A stretch of 64,000 nucleotides of DNA from Diphasiastrum complanatum (lineage: Eukaryota; Streptophyta; Lycopodiopsida; Lycopodiales; Lycopodiaceae): positions 48,306,996 to 48,370,995 of the forward strand of contig CM055108.1 in the NCBI GenBank assembly GCA_029204225.1. The letters are read 5' to 3'. Positions within the stretch are counted from its first letter, which is position 1. The number at the start of each line of letters is the position of its first letter. A model generated the notes under the pieces. That model saw only the letters and a list, made by a program, of their open reading frames with translations, searched no databases and was not told the origin of the DNA. A program made the translations under genes and the position numbers. Shown in pieces: positions 12,801 through 21,800 of the stretch.

Positions 12801-15800
12801 TCACTGATTTCCACTCAACTCTCAAGGAAGGAGGCTGCTCTGACAGCGCTGGTCTGCATCAAACTTCCTGACTTGAAAACGCTCCAAAATCCGGAATTTC
12901 CACTCCAAAATCGAAGTTTAAACCCTGATTGGCAGCGCTGGACCTGGCCTAGAAAGCTGATCCAAATTTTACTGTAAAAACAAGTAATCCTACGGAGATT
13001 TCCACCATAGATAGCTGGTTCTCCAGCGCTGACCCTGCTCTATCTATCTTTGCATATTAACCATAGTTGCTATGCACTCTGATGGATTTCTCCCCTGCTG
13101 AAACTGAGCTCCCATAGAAGGAGATGGCTCTGATACCAGTGTAATAGATCCTAACACCACAGTAGGGCAAACACTAACTGATCCACCCAACCTTGCCTAC
13201 TCCCTGATATAGAGTAAGCCCCTCCTGGCCCAGTGTGAGGACTGGTAGCATGCAACTGCCAAGTGTCGGCCACGTGGCACTGACGTGGTCGACTGCACTT
13301 CGGGACCCAACTGGGGGCCCTATCCTGCTGACAGGGTCCCTAGGCTGTGTTAGGCCCGCCATGGCTATGGACCGTGCTGGGGCACACTACTCACACTGTC
13401 TTGCCCTGTTGGTCATGTACACTGGACACGACCCTGACTGTGGTATCTGACCTATCTGTGTTCCCTAGGGTTCGGCACTGGTTACGAGCTTGTAACAGTG
13501 CCCCAGCACGGTCCATAGCCATGGCGGGCCTAACACAGCCTAGGGACCCTGTCAGCAGGATAGGGCTCCCAGTTGGGTCCCGACGTGCAGTCGGCCACGT
13601 CAGTGACACGTGGCCGACACTTGGCAGTTGCATGCTACCAGTCCTCACTCTGGGCTAGGAGGGGCTTACTCTATATCAGGGAGTAGGCAAGGTTGGGTGG
13701 ATCAGTTAGTGTTTGCCCTACTGTGGTGTTAGGATCTATTACACTGGTATCAGAGCCATCTCCATCCTAGGGAGTTGAGTAGCAGCAGTAGAGAAAGCTA
13801 TCAGAAGATAGGAAAGATCTCTGAGTTTCTTAGAAAAGATTAGAGGAGGAGAATCACTTTAGGAGCAGCCTTCAAACTTCTGATTTTCACTAAGAAATCA
13901 CAGTAGCAAGGAGTCAGATTCCAAGTGTAGGTAGCTCGCTGGAAAAACAGCTGTTTCTCACTGAGTTCAGAGGATTCTCTATAGTTTTCCCAGCGAAATT
14001 AGAGTAGGAAGAAGCCAGCACCTCCATCGTTGTACAGTCAGAGACCTGCATCTGATTTACAAGGAAAAATTTACTGGTTCTCAGCGAGTTTGAAGCCAAA
14101 AAGGAGGAGCAGGGCCAGCGCTGCCAGTGCTTCTGAAAATTTGGTTTTTGGACACGTTTTTGGGCCCCAACGTCAGAGATTTGGAGCAAGAGGATTCCTA
14201 CCAGATCAGCGAGCAGGAGACTTCTGAAATTTCAGAATTCAGAAGGGTTTTTGGACTTCAGATTTGCTATTTTGTGGACAAATTGAGATGTTGTTAGACC
14301 AGCGAGGGGGGATAGCAAAAGTTTCAGATCTTTTTGCACTTTTTCCAACCTCAAATCAGATTTCTCAGAAACCACAGGTCTGAAAGCAGTTGAGGAAGAG
14401 CTGAGAAGGGCTTTTCTTGATTCTCTTTGTGGAAGTACAGTTCTCAGAAAGAGCTAAGTTTTCTTCCCTTGTATAGTTGTAAATTAGTCTTCTAGACTTT
14501 TTTCCCTTCAGAAGTTAAGGTACCTCTCTTTCAGTTTCCAAGATGACCACTCCTCAGGGACCTGATCAACCCCCGGAGAGAGGCTTCGATGAACTTGAAA
14601 CAGAAGCCTTGGCTTACAGTAAAGGGAAAGAACCCATGGAAATGGAAGAACAGGAACAGTTCGCCGAAGAACTCGACGAACTGGTTACCAAGGAGCAGTT
14701 TCTCCAGTTGGTAACAGAAGTGGATGAACTGAAGTTGGCATTAGCCAATTTCAAGTCCAGTGTGGACGACTCGTTCGCTGAACTCAAAAGCTTGATTTTG
14801 AGTTCCGCGAAAGGAAGCCTTCCCTCCACTTCTCAGTTGTCCCCTTCTCCACTTCCATCAGTTTCGGGTGAGACTTTACGGTCTCACCCCAGTGTTTTTA
14901 AAGATTTAAAGCCTCCTACTTTTAATGGGGAAGAGAAGGATAGAAATGCAGATATTCTACAAACCTTTCTCAGCAAATGGAAGAACATTCTCTTAAACAG
15001 ACCCCTGACCATTTGCAAGCTATTGAGGCCAGTCTTTCCTTAGGGCCTATGGCCTATAAGTGGTGGTTAAATCTCCAGGAGACTGGGCAGACTCCCCGGT
15101 CATGGAAAGCTTTTGAAGAAGCTTTCCTAAGAGAATTTCTACCAGAAAATGAACTTGATAGAGCCTGGGAAGCCTAGGAAAGAATAGTAATGGACAAGTC
15201 CCTCATCCAATATATCTCGCAATATCGAGAAGCAATTTTAAAGATTAAAAATATGGATGATTGTCAGAAAATTAGGGGATTTGTCCGTGGCCTCAAATAA
15301 TATAAAGTAGAGGTCCAGAGAAACTCGCCTACTACCCTTGAACAAGCTCTTAGATATGCTCAAATCTATGATGATTCAGTGGGTAGGAAGAAGGCGAGAC
15401 AGCAGCCACTTTCTGAGCAGCCTCCTCAGACAGACTTTCAATTTAAAAAGAAATTTTTAAAAATAAAGAATCAAGATAAATTTAAAAGTGAAGCTCCTCA
15501 GAAACGCCCTTCACTCATACAGCCCTTAAAACCAGATGATTTTGAGAAAGCCAAACAAGAACATTTGTGCTTTGTGTGTATGGGCAAGGGACACACAGTT
15601 AGACAGTGTCCCAAGGGGCCTTTCACTAAAAAAGATAAGAAAGATAAAAAACAAGTTCATCTTGTTCAGACTGTATGTTTCCCCAGTGACTCGGCAGCTT
15701 CCGAGATCAAAGTGTATCATGAAGATCATGAACACTGTTGCCAACTGACCTCTACAATGCTAGCGAGACCCTTCAGCTTTGGGCTGCATGACCTAGTACG

Positions 15801-18800
15801 TATGCATGGAAAGTTGGTAACCAGTCAGTAAGAGTTATGGTTGATGATGGGGCAACCCATAATTTCATCAACTACACCCTGATTAAAAAGCTTAAACTAC
15901 CAGAAGCACCTATTCAGCATAGGTACATATTAGCTAAGGGTGAAGATAAAAAATATGGGAAACTATGGTAAGTAACTTAAATCTTGGTATTCAGGGGTAC
16001 CAAGATGAAATAAACTTTCAGAATGCACCTGGATCGTACAAACATTGTTCTCGGGAGAGATTGGCTCTACAGTTTCGGACCTTCCCCCCACAGAAACTAT
16101 CAAGAGAACACTCTCAGCTTTCAGCATAAAGGCCGAGAGATCCAGTTGCATGGGGAGCATGATGTTCCCAACAGTCCTATGGTCTGCAGTTCAGAGCTCT
16201 GTCAGCTAATCGGATGTAAATTAGAAACTTTATTGTCTAAATTTAAAGATGTTTTTCCTGAAGATTTGCCACATGGTTTACCACCTAGCAGAGAGGTAGA
16301 TCATGTAATAAACCTAGTAGCAGGTACAGCACCTGTTTCTAAACCTCCGTATCGGGTCAGCCGAACAGAGGATGAAGAAATAACTAGGCAGTTAACAGAT
16401 TAGCTTGGGAAAGGCCAAATTCAGACCAGTAGTTCACCATGGGCCTCACCAGTCCTATTGGTGAAAAAGAAAGAGAGGTCTATGCGTCTTTGCGTAGATT
16501 ACAGAGCCCTCAATAAAGTCACAATTAAGAATAAATACCCTATGCCTCGGGCAGACGAGTTGTTTGATCAACTCGACGGGGCTAAGTTTTTTAGTAAAAT
16601 AGACCTCAGATCGGGATATCATCAAGTCCGTATTAAATCTAAAGATCTCTCGAAAACAGCTTTTAGGACTCGTCACGGTCATTATGAGTTTAAGGTGATG
16701 CCATTTGGGCTCACAAATGCTCCAGCTACATTTATGACCTTGATGAACAGTGTCCTCATACCATACTTGGGTAAGTTTGTAGTCGTATTTTTAGATGACA
16801 TCCTCATATACAGCAAAACGAGGAAGGAGCATCTAAAACACCTCAGAAAGGTGTTTCAACTACTCAGAAAGCATAAGCTTTATGCTAAACAATCCAAGTG
16901 TGAATTCTTCGTTGAACAGGTAGCATACTTGGGTCACATTATCTCGTCAGATGGGATTAAAATGGACCCGAATAAGGTTAAAGCCATACTCAGTTGGCTG
17001 AGACCTCAGAATATTTTAGAACTTCAGATCATCCTTGGTTTGGCGGGATATTACAGATGATTTGTCAAGGAATATGCTCAGATAGTAGTTCCCATGACAA
17101 ATCTTCTTAAGGGGAAGGGAAAGGAGTTCATTTGGGAGTCCGCACAACAAGAGAGCTTTGATGCTCTCAAAACAGCCTTAGCTACAGCACCAGTTTTAAA
17201 GGTCGTCGACCCCAATCAGCCATTTGTGGTCGAAACAGATGCTAGCGACTTTGCAGTTGGTGTTGTGCTAACTCAAAGTGGACGACCAGTTGCGTTCGAG
17301 AGTAAAAAACTCGAGCCAGCTCAGACTAGGTACAGTGCCTATGAAAAGGAACTCTTTTCTATAGTCCATGCCCTTAAGACTTGGAGGCATTATTTGTATG
17401 GTGCCAACTTTGAGGTCCTGACAAACCATGAGAGTCTCAGATACCTTTGCAATCAACCTGACCTTAGAGGTCGGAAAGCTCGTTGGGCAGAGTTGATGCA
17501 AGAGTTTGACATGTCTATAAAATATAGACGTGGAAAATTCAATACAGTAGCAGATGCCCTTAGTAGAATGCCTATGATAAACGAGCTGAGTTTTACTCAG
17601 ATTCGTAATGAGTTACTCGAGTCCTTGAGAGGGAAATGCCAGCATGATGCATTCTTCTCTACTATCTGGAACTCAGTCCAAAGCAGACAGTTATAGACTC
17701 CAGAACCAGTTTCCGGGGCTGGTGCCAATTCATCCAAGAATACGGCAGCTTCCGTTGAGGATGATGATGAGTCCGAGTATATGTCGTCAGATGACGTTGA
17801 GGATTCTGAGCCTGTATTACCCAAGCAAACCCCAGTGGTTGAGGGTCAGTTGACTCAAGGATTCAAATGGAAACAGTATTCCATTCAAGATGAGTACTTG
17901 CTCTATAGAGATAGAGTATGTGTCCCCAATTCAGAGGATTATAGGCAGCAGGTCCTATATGAATGTCATGACAATCCTAGTGCGGGACACCCAGGCATAC
18001 AGAAGGCCTATGAGCTTCTTCGTAGGGACAGTAAGTTTACTGGAAATTTTTGGAGGGCAGTATTCCATCATCTCCATACTAAACTTAATATGAGTACCAC
18101 CGACCATCCACAGACGGACGGTCAAACAGAGAGGGTAAATCAGGTGCTAGAGGATATGCTTCGTGCATACGTCAGCAAAAAGCAGACTAATTGGGAGGAG
18201 TATCTCTCGATATTAGAGTTGTTTACAACAGTACCAAACATTCAGCTACGGGATACAGCCCATTTATGCTGATGTACAGTTTTCAGCCAAGCTCACCCAC
18301 AGCTGTAGGGTTTAAACAAGAAAAAGTTGAAGCAACCAGAAACTTTTTAGAGGACCTAAACCAGATGATAGAACATGCTAAGCGTAGCATTAGGCAGTCC
18401 CAAGATCGAGCCAGGCATTATGCAGATCCACACAGACGGGATATGCAGCTCTCCACTGGTGAGAAAGTCTACTTGAGAGTCCCAGTTGACTCTAAAACCC
18501 TCAAATCAGGAGTGTGTGCTAAGTTGTCTCCAAGGTATTGTGGTCCCTTTACCATCAGTAGGAGACTAGGCAAGGTCACCTATGAACTAGAACTCCCACA
18601 CAGCAGTAGGGTTTTTCCAGTCTTTCATGTAAGTCGGTTACGAAAAGCCTTAGCCAAATCAGAGAATCTGGTAAGGGACAGTGTTCTAGTTCTCCCATTG
18701 GATCCTCAACAACCTCCACATGAACCAGAGGAGATTCTTGATAGTAGAGAGACGCAGACTCGTCATACTCTATACCGAGAATATCTGGTTAAGTAAATCC

Positions 18801-21800
18801 TCAATCTTAGCAAAAGATCCAGTAACCGTCTGTAAAATGGAACCATAAATCTTAGCCAAAGTGTGACCAATCATAATAGTACGGTAGTTTTCTACATTTA
18901 TGGGATCACCTGCCTTGAGAATGGGATGAAGAATATTAGTACACCATGCGGTAGGAAAACCAAAGGTCACAGCAGTGTTAAAAGCGTGAGCAATAAAGGG
19001 CGAGATAAGAAATGCTACAGGTTTGAGGAAATCCACGTTTAGAGAATCATAGTCAGTGGCTTTATGAAGTTTGGCATGGTTAATGGCATTTTCAACCATG
19101 TGTGGAGTAAAAAGCGTGCAGCGGGCAGGTTGTTGTGAGAGTAAAATAGGAGGGGAGTCTAGGGTATAAAGTTTTGTGGCATATTCGACCCAAGATTCGG
19201 TTGCTATGGGGGCCAAAGTCGAAGAGGATCTGGTGAAATGTTTCCAGAAACAGGAGGAAGAGGAATCTAAAGAATCGATCAACCTTTGGCAAAGTGATCG
19301 TAGGTATGTTATCTTCTTTGTTCTGGTAGCTTTATGATACTTTTTCTGGTGTTGTTTCAGTGCAGGGGAGTGTAATCTGGCATTTACCACATGTTTGTGA
19401 AGAGAGCGACATTCTGCATCATACCAGCATTTGTGAACACGTCTATAAGAGGATATCGTCTTGGTGGGAAAAGATGAGGACGCTGCAGATAAGAGGGATT
19501 TAGAGAGAAAAGTGGCTTGTTGCTCAACTGATGTCGTGAAAGGGAAGTGAGTAAGTAGTTGGGACAGGGTTGTGTTGTAGTCAGCGAGTTCAGAGTGAGT
19601 AAAAGGAACACGTTTGTTAGTAGAAGAGGAGCGTGGAACTTTAGAAGACGGGGTTATGTGACCTAGTGAGAGGCGTAGGAGTGAGTGATCAGAAATGGTG
19701 GGAGGTGTAATGGAGAAATCAGAGATGTGAGGGGTCAAAGCAGGTCATCCAATAAAGTAGTCAACTACACTATGTCCTCCACCATGAGGATAACATGTAA
19801 ACGCTGATGAGGAAGGCCACTGTGTGAGGCCATTCAAGATGGCCAGAGAATATGTCTCCGCAAGAGTAATCAACTGAGTGACGCTTGTCGGACGGTCAAT
19901 GGACGGGTCTACAGGACATGTGTCATATGCTCATTGGGACACATGTCATAGATCCTAACACCACAGTAGGGCAAACACTAATTGATCCACCCAACCTTGC
20001 CTACTCCCTGATATAGAGTAAGCCCCTCCTAGCCCAGTGTGAGGACTGGTAGCATGCTACTGCCAAGTGTCGGCCACGTGGCACTGACGTGGCCGACTGC
20101 ACGTCGGGACCCAACTGGGGGCCCTATCCTGCTGACAGGGTCCCTAGGCTGTGTTAGGCCCGCCATGGCTATGGACCGTGCTGGGGCACACTACTCACAC
20201 TGTCTTGCCCTGTTGGTCATGTACGCTGGACACGACCCTGACTGTGGTATCTGACCTATCTGTGTTCTCTAGGGTTCGGCACTGGTTACGAGCTCGTAAC
20301 ACTCCCTCCCCCTTAAGAACCGTCTTGGTCCTCTAAGACAAAGTCTGGAAAAATCTTGCGAAGGACGCTGCCTCTTTCCCAAGTGGCATTCTCAACAGGC
20401 TGATCATTCCACTTAACCAGATATTCTCGGTATAGAGTATGACGAGTCTGCGTCTCTCTACTATCAAGAATTTCCTCTGGTTCATGTGGAGGTTGTTGAG
20501 GATCCAATGGGAGAACTAGAACACTGTCCCCTACCAGATTATCTGATCTGGTTAAGGCTTTTCGTAACTGACTTACATGAAAAACTGGAAAAACCTTACT
20601 GCTGTGTGGGAGTTCTAGTTCATAGGTGACCTCGCCTAGTCTCCTACTGATGGTAAAGGGACCACAATACCTTGGAGACAACTTAGCACACACTCCTGAT
20701 TTGAGGGTTTTAGAGTCAACTGGGACTCTCAAGTAGACTTTCTCACCAGTGGAGAACTGCACATCCCGTCTGTGTGGATCTGCATAATGCCTGGCTCGAT
20801 CCTGGGATTGTCTAATGCTACGCTTAGCATGTTCTATCATCTGGTTTAGGTCTTCTAAAAAGTTTCTGGCTGCTTCAACTTTTTCTTGTTTAAACCCTAC
20901 AGCTGTGGGTGAGCGTGGCTGAAAACCGTACATCAGCATAAATGGGCTGTATCCCGTAGCTGAATGTTTGGTACTGTTGTAAGCAAACTCTAATATTGAG
21001 AGATACTCCTCCCAATTAGTCTGCCTCTTGCTGACGTATGCACGAAGCATATCCTCCAGCACTTGATTTACCCTTTCTGTTTGACCGTCCGTCTGTGGAT
21101 GGTCAGTGGTACTCATATTAAGTTTAGTATGGAGATGATGGAATACTGCCTTCCAAAAATTTCCAGTAAACTTACTGTCCCGGTCGCTGACTATGCCGGA
21201 AGGTAGACCGTACAATTTAAATAGCCCGTCTACAAACAACCTCGCTAACTCTGGAGCTCTAACGGTTGTTTTGGTCGGAATAAAATGAGCCATTTTGGTC
21301 AGACGGTCAACTGTGACCCATATAGCGTCATTACCCTTTTGGGTTTTAGGCAGGCCTACTATAAAATCCATGGAGATACTCTCCCATTTACCAGCTGGTA
21401 TTTCTAAGGGATGCAACAACCCTCCTGCCTTTAAACGCTCTGCTTTATTTACTTGACATTTCTGGCAACTGGTTACATACTGGTGGACGTCCTTTTTCAT
21501 ACTGGGCCAGAAAAATTGCCTACGAAGAAGCTCATAGGTCTTCTGTATGCCTGGGTGTCCCGCGCTAGGATTGTCATGACATTCATATAGGACCTGCTGC
21601 CTATAATCCTCTGAATTGGGGACACATACTCTATCTCTATAGAGCAAGTACTCATCCTGAATGGAATACTGTTTCCATTTGAATCCTTGAGTCAACTGAC
21701 CCTCAACCACTGGGGTTTGCTTGGGTAATACAGGCTCAGAATCCTCAACGTCATCTGACGACGTATACTCGGACTCATCATCATCCTCAACGGAAGCTGC

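Larger units (their letters stand above)
7212..13497 (-). mobile_element. E1: full-length chromovirus (Ty3/gypsy) inserted in the E2 LTR
   Basis: Both LTRs are 358 bp (7212-7569 and 13140-13497). The target duplication GTGCC flanks it (7207-7211 and 13498-13502). The PBS complementary to initiator-Met tRNA is at 13126-13138 and a polypurine tract GGGGGAGGGAG lies at 7570-7580. The internal ORF is uninterrupted. By eye the two LTRs differ at about five positions, so it is young but not brand new. It is opposite in orientation to E2 but the same family. Confidence 0.95.
7095..18794 (+). mobile_element. E2: decayed chromovirus (Ty3/gypsy), split by E1 and missing its 3' end
   Basis: The 5' LTR starts TGTTACGAG at 7095, is cut by E1 at 7211 and resumes at 13498 to end at 13743. 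Removing E1 and one 5-bp target copy restores exactly 358 bp. The PBS TGGTATCAGAGCC (initiator Met) follows at 13745. The internal region collects stops, small indels and a roughly 340-bp integrase deletion. It breaks off at 18794 within the chromodomain, against LINE sequence. No 3' LTR remains, so its own target duplication cannot be tested (left flank CGAGG). Confidence 0.92.
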
